15,732 nucleotides of DNA from JBHIFB01 sp046760905 (GCA_046760905.1 JBHIFB010000069.1:1-15732); one strand, 5' to 3'. Shown: positions 7,823 through 15,210, counted from the first letter of the stretch. The notes: generated by a model not told the origin, from the letters alone. Made by a program: numbers and translations.

Positions 7823-9354
7823 GCTGTGAGGAAGATAAGGCGGTATTTGACGAAAAAGAGGGCCAGGCCAGGGCTTCTAGCATCATGGTCATATTCGGAG
7901 CCTCGGGTGATTTGACCAAGCGTAAGCTCGTTCCCGCCCTTTACAATCTGGCCCGGTCCGATCTTCTCTCGGACCGGTTCGCCGTCGTTGGAATTGCCCG
8001 TTCGAAGATGAGCTCGGAGGAGTTCCGGCAGAAGCTGAGTCGTGACATCAGGGAGTTTGGCAGCCACCCGGTCGATCCCGATCTCTGGGATCCCCTGGTG
8101 CATCGCTTCTACTACATGTCGGGTAACGTACGGCAGGATGAGACGTATGTCAGACTCCGTGAGTTACTCTCCGATATTGACAAGCGACACCAGACCGGCG
8201 GCAATTACTTCTTCTATCTTGCGACCGCTCCCGATTTCTTCTCTGATATAATTCATCGGGTAGGATCGGCGGGGCTTGCCCGGGAAGAGAATGGCCACTG
8301 GCGCCGGGTCATAATCGAGAAACCGTTCGGCCGCGACTTGAAATCGGCCAGAGCCCTCAACCGGGGAATCAGAAGGATCCTGCACGAGGATCAGATATAT
8401 CGCATCGATCACTACCTGGGAAAAGAGACCGTCCAGAACATACTTGTATTCCGGTTTGCCAACGGTATTTTCGAGCCGACCTGGAACCGTCGTTACATCG
8501 ACCACATCCAGATAACAGTGGCAGAGGATATCGGCGTGGGTCAGCGAGGCGGCTACTATGAAGGAGCCGGTGCGCTCCGGGACATGGTGCCGAACCACAT
8601 CTTCCAGCTCATAACCCTTATGGCCATGGAACCCCCGATCTCCTTCGAGGCCGATGCTGTGCGCGACGAGCAGGTCAAGATCCTGCGGGCCATCCAGATC
8701 CACTCTCCCGAAGATGTCTCCAGGTGCATCGTGAGAGGGCAGTATGGCGAGGGTAAGGTCGGGGATGAGAAGGTCCCCGCTTACAGATCGGAGCCCCATG
8801 TAGCACCAGATTCGGTCACCGAGACGTTCGTGGCGCTTAAGATGAACATCGATAACTGGCGCTGGGCGGATGTGCCGTTCTATGTTCGTACTGGCAAACG
8901 CCTCCCGAGGCGCGTCACCGAGCTCGGAATACAGTTCAAGCGCGTTCCGTTCGTGCTCTTTCGCCAGACGCCCGTGGAGCATCTGAAACCGAACCGGCTG
9001 GTGATCCGGATACAGCCCGATGAAGGAATCTCCTTGAGTTTCGGAGCGAAGATACCCGGTCCCGTCGTGCGGCTTGGAACAGTCGACATGGATTTTCGTT
9101 ACAAGGACTACTTCGGCAGCACACCGAGTACCGGTTACGAACGTTTACTTCACGACTGCATGATGGGAGATGCCACCCTATTCCAGCGAGAAGATATGGT
9201 GGAGGCTAGCTGGAGTGTTGTTGCGCCGATCCTAGAGGCCTGCGGTCAGATCAAGCCGCCAAAGTTCCCGAACTATCCGGCCGGAACATGGGGCCCTCCC
9301 GAAGCCGATGAACTGATGGCGAAGGATGGACGGGGGTGGTGGACATGCGATTGA
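7819..9354 (+). CDS. zwf: Glucose-6-phosphate 1-dehydrogenase
   Basis: First oxidative step of the pentose phosphate pathway: glucose-6-P plus NAD(P)+ to 6-phosphogluconolactone. The 511-residue length is typical. The N-terminal Rossmann motif GASGDLTKRKL starts at residue 27. The signature RIDHYLGKE spans 195-203 (catalytic-dyad Asp197-His198 and substrate Lys202). GALRDMVPNHIFQL supplies the second conserved histidine, His260. The C-terminal beta+alpha domain is intact (TGKRLPRR, SLSFGAKIPG). The start is ATG 7819, with GAAGGGG eight bases upstream; the first 20 residues are a charged extension before the Rossmann strand. Its end overlaps glk by 10 bp, which suggests translational coupling. 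It is separated from gnd by the palindromic repeat and may have its own transcription start, but no clear promoter is visible. Confidence 0.96.
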   Translation: MSCEEDKAVFDEKEGQARASSIMVIFGASGDLTKRKLVPALYNLARSDLLSDRFAVVGIARSKMSSEEFRQKLSRDIREFGSHPVDPDLWDPLVHRFYYMSGNVRQDETYVRLRELLSDIDKRHQTGGNYFFYLATAPDFFSDIIHRVGSAGLAREENGHWRRVIIEKPFGRDLKSARALNRGIRRILHEDQIYRIDHYLGKETVQNILVFRFANGIFEPTWNRRYIDHIQITVAEDIGVGQRGGYYEGAGALRDMVPNHIFQLITLMAMEPPISFEADAVRDEQVKILRAIQIHSPEDVSRCIVRGQYGEGKVGDEKVPAYRSEPHVAPDSVTETFVALKMNIDNWRWADVPFYVRTGKRLPRRVTELGIQFKRVPFVLFRQTPVEHLKPNRLVIRIQPDEGISLSFGAKIPGPVVRLGTVDMDFRYKDYFGSTPSTGYERLLHDCMMGDATLFQREDMVEASWSVVAPILEACGQIKPPKFPNYPAGTWGPPEADELMAKDGRGWWTCD

Positions 9355-10346
9355 AGATCTTAGCTGGTGACATTGGCGGCACGAATGCCAGGCTCGCGCT
9401 GTTCGAGCCTCGTTCGGAAAGCCTCGTCCCGCTCGCTATCCAGGTATATCCCAGCCGTGAATATGACGGCCTGAAGTCGATCATAATGGAGTTTCATAAG
9501 ACGCACGATCATCCCATAGGTTGGGCATGCTTAGGTATCGCCGGCCCTGTGAGGGATGGTCGCGTCGAAACGGCTAACCTGGCCTGGACAGTGGATTCGC
9601 GAGAGCTTGCCTCGGTGCTGGGTGTTGAGTCGGTTTCACTCATAAATGACCTCGAGGCGAATGCCTACGGGATAGAGATTCTCTCCCGTGAAGAGTTCAT
9701 TGTTCTTAACGAGGGTGCACGGGGGGCGAAAGGCAACCGGGCACTAATTTCGGCAGGCACGGGCCTGGGTGAGGCCGGCCTTCACCTGGAGGGCGATCAC
9801 TACACACCATTGCCGTCCGAGGGCGGGCACGCGGATTTCTCCCCCCGAAATGACATGGAAATAGAACTCCTTCGCTACCTGTTAAGGCGCCACGATCGTG
9901 TCAGTTGTGAGCGGGTGATTTCCGGTCCAGGTCTTTACAATATCTACAACTTCCTGAAAGACACAGGCCGTGCCGAGGAACCCGACTGGCTGGCCGAAGA
10001 GATGAAAGGCGCGAAAGATCCCCCCGCTGTCATTACCGCTTTGGCACTCGATGGGAAGAGTGAGCTTTGCGTCAAGGCGCTCGATATGTTCGTTTCCGCA
10101 TTGGGCGCTGAGGCCGGGAACCTGGCCCTTAGGGTTCTGGCAACCGGAGGAGTGTATGTTGGAGGCGGTATCGCTCCCAGGATAATAAAGAAGCTCAAAG
10201 AGCCGTTTTTCATGGAAGCCTTCGCCAAGAAGGGTCGCATGAAACAGCTTCTTGAAGATGTGCCGGTATGTGTGTTGATAAACGACAGAACCGCTCTGCT
10301 TGGTGCCGCACGCTACGCTTACCTGAAAATGTCGGGAAAACGCTAG
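9345..10346 (+). CDS. glk: Glucokinase (Glk family, PF02685)
   Basis: Phosphorylates free glucose with ATP to give glucose-6-P, the substrate of Zwf next door. The protein has 333 residues. The phosphate-binding motif GDIGGTNARLAL is at 8-19, the catalytic aspartate Asp102 lies in LINDLEANAYGI, the second phosphate loop is ISAGTGLGEAGL, and SEGGHADFSPR is typical of the E. coli-type Glk family rather than of ROK kinases. No zinc-binding CXCGXXGC motif of ROK proteins is present. The start is ATG 9345, eight bases after a GGGGG run (9332-9336). In-frame GTG codons at 9336 and 9339 would give a start three or two residues longer. The gene overlaps the zwf end by 10 bp, and its stop is 19 bp before the likely pgl start, so zwf-glk-pgl form one unit. 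Confidence 0.94.
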   Translation: MRLKILAGDIGGTNARLALFEPRSESLVPLAIQVYPSREYDGLKSIIMEFHKTHDHPIGWACLGIAGPVRDGRVETANLAWTVDSRELASVLGVESVSLINDLEANAYGIEILSREEFIVLNEGARGAKGNRALISAGTGLGEAGLHLEGDHYTPLPSEGGHADFSPRNDMEIELLRYLLRRHDRVSCERVISGPGLYNIYNFLKDTGRAEEPDWLAEEMKGAKDPPAVITALALDGKSELCVKALDMFVSALGAEAGNLALRVLATGGVYVGGGIAPRIIKKLKEPFFMEAFAKKGRMKQLLEDVPVCVLINDRTALLGAARYAYLKMSGKR

Positions 10347-10353
10347 CCGCCCT

Positions 10354-10360
10354 GGAGGAG
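10354..10360 (+). promoter_or_regulatory. Strong ribosome-binding site that points to a non-AUG pgl start
   Basis: GGAGGAG is a near-perfect Shine-Dalgarno sequence eight bases after the glk stop. No ATG, GTG, TTG or CTG lies within normal distance in the pgl frame. The in-frame codon five bases downstream is ATC (10366). The first conventional start, GTG 10396, is 35 bases away and has no such site of its own. Confidence 0.6.
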
Positions 10361-10365
10361 ATACC

Positions 10366-11130
10366 ATCCTTTCTAATACCTGCGAAATCAGAATCGTGAA
10401 AATACCGTATGAGCTGAGCAAAGCGGCAGCAGAGGAGTTCGTATCCCTGGAGCAGGAAGCGATAAAGCAGAAAGGATCCTTCGCCGTTGCCCTCTCGGGC
10501 GGAAATACGCCAAGGGGTCTCTATTCTCTCCTTGCAAGTGAAGCAGATCCATACCGCACTCAGATCCGGTGGGACAGGGTGCACTTCTTCTGGGGGGATG
10601 AGCGTAACGTTTCTCCTGATCATCCTGACAGTAACTTTCGCATGGTGATGGATGCCCTGCTTTCTAAAGTACCCGTACCGGCAGAGAACATACACCGCAT
10701 AAAGGCGGAGGATGCCGACATAGAGAAGGCAGCCGGGGACTATGAACGGCTGCTGAGGAAGGTCTTTTCATTGAAAGCCAGTAAGCTTCCGAGGTTTGAT
10801 CTGGTTCTACTTGGGATGGGTCGGGATGGACACACAGCTTCGCTTTTCCCATTGACCGATGTTCTTGGGGAGAGAGAGCGTTTGGTCGCCGCTTTATATG
10901 TCGAAAAGCTGGATTCTCACCGGATCACGCTCACTATACCGGTCATAAACAACGCTGCCTGTATAGTGTTCCTTGTTTCTGGTGGAGAGAAGGCAGAGAC
11001 GCTTAAAAAAGTCCTTCACGGGAAGTATCAGCCTGAACAGTTTCCGGCCCAGGCAATCCGTCCAACGCGCGGAAGACTCCTCTGGATAGTCGACAGTAAC
11101 GCCGCACGTCTTTTAAACAAGAACACCTGA
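10366..11130 (+). CDS. pgl: 6-phosphogluconolactonase
   Basis: Hydrolyses 6-phosphogluconolactone, the Zwf product, to 6-phosphogluconate. It belongs to the glucosamine-6-P isomerase/6PGL (DevB-type) family. Motifs, numbered from the start chosen here, are ALSGGNTPRG near 42-51, FFWGDERNVSPDHPDSN near 74-90, and LGMGRDGHTASLFP at 149-162. The start is unusual. The first conventional start is GTG 10396, giving 244 residues, but it lacks a ribosome-binding site and drops the EIRI strand normally found at the N-terminus of this family. The frame is open back to a TGA at 10324. Translation from ATC 10366, five bases after GGAGGAG, would give 254 residues beginning MLSNTCEIRIVKIPYELSKA, if fMet is inserted. 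I prefer that start but cannot exclude GTG 10396 or a sequencing error. Confidence 0.9.
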   Translation: MLSNTCEIRIVKIPYELSKAAAEEFVSLEQEAIKQKGSFAVALSGGNTPRGLYSLLASEADPYRTQIRWDRVHFFWGDERNVSPDHPDSNFRMVMDALLSKVPVPAENIHRIKAEDADIEKAAGDYERLLRKVFSLKASKLPRFDLVLLGMGRDGHTASLFPLTDVLGERERLVAALYVEKLDSHRITLTIPVINNAACIVFLVSGGEKAETLKKVLHGKYQPEQFPAQAIRPTRGRLLWIVDSNAARLLNKNT

Positions 11131-11250
11131 GTCCAGAACATTCTATCGCCAGTAAATTCCAGGGTGGCGCTTCTCCCATCTGGATTCCTTTTCCAACGGG
11201 TAGATTGAAGGTGTCTTGATCACGGAAAAAGGGTGTGTGGACCTATTTTT

Positions 11251-11483
11251 CTATGGTGTGATAGTTACCTCCACGTCGTCATAATGCATCCGATCAAGGT
11301 TCGGGATACCGTTCATTTCCATATCCACACCGAAATAGAAGGTGTAGCTGCCCGCCGGACGGATGAGCCTGTTTCATCACCCAGACCGCCGAAGGTCTTC
11401 CCCCAGCCCCATGCAATGAGAGCTGCAGGGAGTAGGAAGAGGGTGAGTGTAGTCGCTAAAACGAACCATTTTGACCGGACCAT
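11251..11483 (-). pseudogene. Remnant of a secreted-protein gene (frameshift or internal deletion)
   Basis: On the minus strand an ATG (11483) has GGAGG seven bases upstream and opens a signal peptide: MVRSKWF, then a hydrophobic core TTLTLFLLPAALIA, followed by WGWGKTFGG. This frame stops at 11313 after 56 residues. A second frame, shifted by one base, is open from just inside the TGA at 11374-11376 to a TAG at 11251 and ends AGSYTFYFGVDMEMNG, IPNLDRMHYDD, VEVTITP. That tail looks like a genuine C-terminus; similar YTFYFGVD...YYDSV endings occur in exported proteins from deltaproteobacteria-like genomes (recalled, not searched). The simplest reading is a longer exported protein that lost its middle and was frameshifted, leaving both ends. 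A short intact lipoprotein-like peptide of 56 residues is the alternative. Function is unknown. Confidence 0.55.
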
Positions 11484-11598
11484 CGAGAAGCCTCCTTCTA
11501 CATGTTTTGGTTATAGAATCGATATTATGACAAAATATGAGTTTCTCGAGTATTAAATCGGCAGCAAATTGAATGTTTTCGCCATCGAATTTATTCCG

Positions 11599-11628
11599 AT
11601 TATACCTTCATCTGTGCAAAAAAGTCAA
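11599..11628 (-). promoter_or_regulatory. Sigma70-type promoter for the broken minus-strand gene
   Basis: Read on the minus strand, TTGACT (11628-11623) and TATAAT (11604-11599) are separated by 18 bp. The expected transcript would start near 11592 and run about 110 bases to the remnant's ATG at 11483. The perfect -10 box supports this having been a real, expressed gene. Confidence 0.6.
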
Positions 11629-11768
11629 CCGAAGGAGATTGTTTTCCGGTTCGAATTCCAGTCATATTCCCTGATTCAAGAGGCTGCCATTCTGCTTTTC
11701 CTGACTGGACTGTCCATGGAGGTGTATGTCGGGGATTCGACCGGAGAAACTCCTCTACCCAAATCCCA

Positions 11769-11797
11769 TTGACAATATAATATCACAGGAGTAGAAT
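11769..11797 (+). promoter_or_regulatory. Sigma70-type promoter for the hydrolase-acyltransferase-phosphodiesterase operon
   Basis: TTGACA (11769-11774), a 17-bp spacer, then TAGAAT (11792-11797): a full -35 match and five of six at -10. Transcription would begin near 11804, about 59 bases before the GTG start at 11863. It faces away from the minus-strand promoter some 140 bp away. Confidence 0.65.
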
Positions 11798-11862
11798 CAC
11801 CGATGAGATACGACCGGAATCTGCATGTTGACATGGTTTAAGATGCGAGGCTACATAATATT

Positions 11863-12936
11863 GTGAGGTACGTCTTGGGTCGCTCAATTCCAATTGCGGC
11901 AGTAATGCTTACGGTTCTTTTGAGCATTCAAGCGGCCCTCTCAGCAACTTTGTCGAAAGTGCAGAAATCCCAGGAAGTGAGAGTCCTTTCGATGGGCGAT
12001 TCACTGACTGAAGGGTACATAGAAGGGGTCATCGACACCGAGAGGCGATACACATCAGTGCTCGGGAGCCTTCTTCTGGAAGCGGGGTATTCACCGACGG
12101 TGATAAATGCAGCAGTTGCGGGGCAGATGAGCACTCAAGGTGCTCTTGCCCTGGCCCAGAACCTCTCATCTGCTGAACCTGATGTGGTAACGCTTCTCTA
12201 TGGTGCAAATGATCTGTTGCTGGAATACGGTGGACTGAGAGTCAGCCCCAATAACTACGGCGAGGCACTTAGGTTCATGGTGAAGGAGATCCGTGCAGAG
12301 GGCGCGATTCCGATCCTTATCTCACCTGCCCCCGTTGTACCCGAGAAATATTACATGAGACACGAAAGGGAGCTCTATGAGAAATACGGCGGGATCGAGA
12401 AGCACTGGCAGAGCTATTATGATAATGCGCGCCGAATCAGCGAGGAGGAGGAGGTCATATTCATCGATCTGGTGGGCCTCTTTGGTGATTCGCTGGATGT
12501 AACCATCGGTTCTGATGGGGCTCACCTCAGTGCCGTAGGTCATAAGCTTGTGGGTAGCGAGCTTTTCGCGTTAATCACAGGGCTCGAGCTGCCCCAGGAT
12601 GAGAGTGGCGACACCTCCGCTTTGGGAATTATCGAGGATTGCTACGCATATCCCAACCCATACCGCCTTGAGGCTGGAGCCCTCCTTAAGACGTATGTAA
12701 ACGTGACGGCGGGGGGTACGATCGCGGCGAGGATCTATGATGCATCGGGGAGGGATGTAGCAAGCTTCCCGTCTGCCGACTTCGATGTCCCGGGTGAGCA
12801 TTGGTTCGTCTGGGATGGGAGGGATCGTTCTGGTGATGTTGTTGCTCCCGGAGTATATATTATGACTGTCGACTGGACTTCCCGCGGAGGTGGGGGGAGG
12901 GAAAGGCAGGTCATAAAGTTTGCCGTTCTGAGGTAG
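11863..12936 (+). CDS. Exported SGNH/GDSL hydrolase with C-terminal FlgD Ig-like domain
   Basis: Probable secreted esterase/lipase or deacetylase of 357 residues. The N-terminus is a signal peptide (MRYVLGRS, hydrophobic core to about residue 26, likely cut near ALSA). The SGNH blocks are complete: GDSL with nucleophile Ser47, Gly87 (block II), GAND with Asn116 (block III), and DGAH with Asp218 and His221 (block V). From about residue 260, YPNPY..., IYDASGRDV and WDGRDRSGDVVAPGVYIM form a FlgD-type Ig-like domain. In FCB-type bacteria this domain often ends exported proteins and can mark secretion or surface anchoring. The start is GTG 11863, because it gives a clean signal peptide; the ribosome-binding site (GCGAGG, 12 bases away) is weak. 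It is first in a three-gene operon, 12 bp before the acyltransferase. Substrate unknown; removal of an acyl group from a surface glycan or lipid is plausible. Confidence 0.85.
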   Translation: MRYVLGRSIPIAAVMLTVLLSIQAALSATLSKVQKSQEVRVLSMGDSLTEGYIEGVIDTERRYTSVLGSLLLEAGYSPTVINAAVAGQMSTQGALALAQNLSSAEPDVVTLLYGANDLLLEYGGLRVSPNNYGEALRFMVKEIRAEGAIPILISPAPVVPEKYYMRHERELYEKYGGIEKHWQSYYDNARRISEEEEVIFIDLVGLFGDSLDVTIGSDGAHLSAVGHKLVGSELFALITGLELPQDESGDTSALGIIEDCYAYPNPYRLEAGALLKTYVNVTAGGTIAARIYDASGRDVASFPSADFDVPGEHWFVWDGRDRSGDVVAPGVYIMTVDWTSRGGGGRERQVIKFAVLR

Positions 12937-12948
12937 AAGGAGGCAGTC

Positions 12949-13512
12949 ATGTACCGCATCATCCTCTGGATGAAGGACCTGTTCAACAGGGCAAGAAGCC
13001 GGGTGATCGTCTGGACCCTGAGGATGAGGGGGGCGAGGGTTGGAAGTGGTGTTAGGATAGGAAGAAGGGTCCATTTTGATATCGGTAAGGGAAGCCAGCT
13101 TGAGATAGGTGACAGGGTGATAATCGATTCCGGATGTTTCATAACGGTTGCGGAAGGATCCTCGCTCACGATAGGTGATGACACATATATTTTTCATAAC
13201 AGCGATATCTCGAGCACAGACGGCACGACTATCGGGAAGTTCTGCTCAATCGCGCCGTATGTGACCGTGATTGATTCGGATCACAACTACAAAGATACAA
13301 TGCGGCCCGTGCGCTTCCAGGGCGGGAAAAAGCGAAAGATAGTGATCGAGGACGAGGTCTGGATCGGGACGCGGGTGGTCGTGCTCTCCGGTGTGACCCT
13401 AGGCAAACACTGCGTGATAGCTGCAGGTTCTGTTGTGACGAAGAGCGTTCCTTCGAACTCTCTCGCCGGAGGAGTGCCAGCCAGCGTAATAAGAGAATTC
13501 GGGGTGCATTGA
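12949..13512 (+). CDS. Hexapeptide-repeat (left-handed beta-helix) O-acyltransferase
   Basis: CoA-dependent acyl/acetyltransferase of the maltose-acetyltransferase / colanic-acid acetyltransferase type, 187 residues. An amphipathic N-terminal stretch (1-28) precedes repeats of the V-G-x-G-V-x-I-G kind from residue 31. The catalytic histidine is probably His112 in DSDHNY. A loop with basic GGKKRK (125-130) follows, then the classical C-terminal coil VWIGTRVVVLSGVTLG and GGVPASVIRE. AGAAGGAGG sits just before ATG 12949, making this start secure. The stop overlaps the next gene's ATG (TGATG), so the two are translationally coupled. Such enzymes usually acetylate sugars of polysaccharides or LPS. 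Placed beside an exported GDSL hydrolase it may form an add/remove pair, but the acceptor is unknown. Confidence 0.88.
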   Translation: MYRIILWMKDLFNRARSRVIVWTLRMRGARVGSGVRIGRRVHFDIGKGSQLEIGDRVIIDSGCFITVAEGSSLTIGDDTYIFHNSDISSTDGTTIGKFCSIAPYVTVIDSDHNYKDTMRPVRFQGGKKRKIVIEDEVWIGTRVVVLSGVTLGKHCVIAAGSVVTKSVPSNSLAGGVPASVIREFGVH

Positions 13513-15167
13513 TGGAGAGGCGTCTGATTGTCATAGGCCTGGATGGCGCCACGTTCGGGATCATCGATCCCATGGTGCGCGAGAACAAGCTTCCCGTCAT
13601 CTCAAGACTGATGGATGAGGGGGGACGCTCTATTCTCCAATCGAGCATACCTCCTCTCACCGTACCTGCCTGGCCATGTTTCTATACCGGTAAAAACCCC
13701 GGCAAATTCGGTGCATTCGATTTTTTCGTGAGGAGGGACCGGGAGATAGAACGGATCGTAAACCGGCTGGATGTAAAGGCAAATTCCGTATGGGGGATTC
13801 TCAGCCATAAAGGCCTGCGATCGATTGTCATGAACGTCCCGACCACATACCCACCGGAACCCATTGATGGGGTGATTGTTAGCGGAATGCTGACACCCCG
13901 GGGCAGATCCTTCGTCCACCCGCCTCATTACAGGGAGCGTCTCGATCAATTCTCCGGAGGATACCTCATCAACGAGGACAGCGCCCTTGTGAACAAGCCT
14001 CACGGCAAGGAGTTCTTAGCCGGCCTGATCGATGTCGCTGTAAGGCAGAAGAAAGCCTTTATGTCTCTTCTTGAGACAGAGAAGTGGGACTTCGCCATGA
14101 TCGTTTTTCGTGGTACCGACATCGTCCAGCACGTTTTATGGGAGTATCCAGATAAGATTCATTCGTTTTACGCTACAGTGGATTCCTTGATCGGTGAGAT
14201 CATCGGGGCATTCCCTGAGACAAGCGTTCTCATCATGTCGGATCACGGATTCGGCCCTTACCGGTATGTGTTTGACCTGAATAAATGGCTCATCGAGGAG
14301 GGATACCTTAAGGTGATGGGTGAAGTGGTAGATCCTTCCGAAGAGCTCGCTCTTCTCAGGCAGAGGGGGGGTGAGGAGTATACAGATGGGAAAAGAGGCA
14401 CCAGCTTCATCCGGTGGTTGGGAAAACACGGACTACACAAAAAAAACATACGAAAGCTCCTGCCCAGAGCCATGATCGATGGTGCCGCCCGTCTTCTTCC
14501 CAAGCTAAGGACGTTACCGGATGTAAGTTACAAAGTCGATTTCTCTCATTCCAGGGCGCATGCAGTCATTCCGTTTGTGTCAGAAGCTTACTCGGTCCAT
14601 CTCATCTCAAAACGAGAGGACTATCCCGAGAATGACTCACTTCATGGGTATGGCTCGCTGAGATCCGAGATAATGCAGAAACTCAAAGAGCTCAGAAATC
14701 CTCACACGGGCCGCAGGATCTTCGAAACAGTCTACTCCAGAGAGGAGCTTTTCAGGGGGGAGTTCCTGGACAGGGCTCCAGATATAATCTGTGCCCCCGA
14801 AGACGACATACTCGTGCCGGCTCACATCACAGAAGAAGGAGAAATTCTCTATGAGGCGAGAAAAGTGGCGGCGAGACATCGTTGTGACGGCGTCCTGATC
14901 GCACACGGGAGAAATTTCGATATGGAGAGTTTCCCGGAGGTCGCATCGATACTCGATCTGGCACCGAGCATACTCCATTTCTTCGGTCTGGATATCGATC
15001 CTGAAATGGACGGCGAAGTCCTGGGGATCTTCGAATCGGAAGTTGCCCGGCATGATCACATACGCTACTCGACATATCCTTTCCTCGTTGAATCGATTTC
15101 CTCCCAAGAGGGAAAAGGAGCAGACGAAGAGATCTTGAAGAGACTGAAAGGCCTGGGCTACTTGTAA
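13512..15167 (+). CDS. Alkaline-phosphatase-superfamily phosphodiesterase (PF01663-like)
   Basis: A 551-residue metal-dependent phosphodiesterase/phosphatase related to nucleotide pyrophosphatases. The active-site set is complete: Asp11 in LDGATF, nucleophile Thr50 in PPLTVPAW followed by GKNPGKFGAFDF, Asp203/His207 in GTDIVQHVLW, Asp244-His245 in SDHGFGP, and His456 in ARHRCDG. The protein ends with RLKGLGYL, a tail common in this subfamily. There is no signal peptide or membrane segment, so it should act in the cytoplasm, unlike the exported hydrolase two genes upstream. The start is ATG 13512, which overlaps the previous stop; TTG 13509 is in frame but adds only one residue. Relatives sit in archaeal and bacterial surface-polysaccharide or lipid loci, but the substrate is not known. 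Confidence 0.88.
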   Translation: MERRLIVIGLDGATFGIIDPMVRENKLPVISRLMDEGGRSILQSSIPPLTVPAWPCFYTGKNPGKFGAFDFFVRRDREIERIVNRLDVKANSVWGILSHKGLRSIVMNVPTTYPPEPIDGVIVSGMLTPRGRSFVHPPHYRERLDQFSGGYLINEDSALVNKPHGKEFLAGLIDVAVRQKKAFMSLLETEKWDFAMIVFRGTDIVQHVLWEYPDKIHSFYATVDSLIGEIIGAFPETSVLIMSDHGFGPYRYVFDLNKWLIEEGYLKVMGEVVDPSEELALLRQRGGEEYTDGKRGTSFIRWLGKHGLHKKNIRKLLPRAMIDGAARLLPKLRTLPDVSYKVDFSHSRAHAVIPFVSEAYSVHLISKREDYPENDSLHGYGSLRSEIMQKLKELRNPHTGRRIFETVYSREELFRGEFLDRAPDIICAPEDDILVPAHITEEGEILYEARKVAARHRCDGVLIAHGRNFDMESFPEVASILDLAPSILHFFGLDIDPEMDGEVLGIFESEVARHDHIRYSTYPFLVESISSQEGKGADEEILKRLKGLGYL

Positions 15168-15210
15168 AAAAGGTGGCAGCCACCATTATTAAAAAAATTG
15201 TGACTGCCAC
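15166..15210 (-). terminator. Intrinsic terminator on the minus strand
   Basis: Read on the minus strand, GTGGCAGTCAC (15210-15200) pairs with GTGGCTGCCAC (15183-15173), giving 11 bp with one G-U. A 16-base AT-rich loop separates the arms, and CTTTTTT (15172-15166) follows directly. The T-run sits on the minus-strand side only. It would end transcripts of the LolA-like gene, 109 bp downstream of its stop, and abuts the stop codon of the convergent phosphodiesterase gene. Confidence 0.65.

Larger units (their letters stand above)
11131..11862. other. Divergent intergenic region with a broken gene and opposed promoters
   Basis: No intact gene is supported over these 732 bases. Plus-strand open frames at 11233-11556 and 11569-11772 have poor starts and resemble no family; the first is antisense to the minus-strand remnant described separately. 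The part beyond that remnant is AT-rich and carries a minus-strand promoter (11599-11628) and a plus-strand promoter (11769-11797). Downstream of pgl, a weak imperfect hairpin near 11159-11185 is not convincing as a terminator. I see no tRNA or other RNA gene. Confidence 0.6.

Noticed and set aside
8164..8982. A 272-codon minus-strand open frame inside zwf
   Set aside because: It is antisense to conserved glucose-6-phosphate dehydrogenase sequence, with no family resemblance and no ribosome-binding site noted.
11233..11556. A 107-codon plus-strand open frame after pgl
   Set aside because: The opposite strand carries a promoter, ribosome-binding site, signal peptide and a convincing C-terminus, so this frame is most likely its antisense.
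11569..11772. A 67-codon plus-strand open frame with a TTG start
   Set aside because: It has no ribosome-binding site and no recognisable features, and it overlaps the minus-strand promoter; treated as chance.
11828..11859. A second TTGACA followed by CATAAT just before the GDSL hydrolase
   Set aside because: The spacing is 20 bp and transcription would begin at or inside the start codon; the promoter at 11769-11797 is much better placed.
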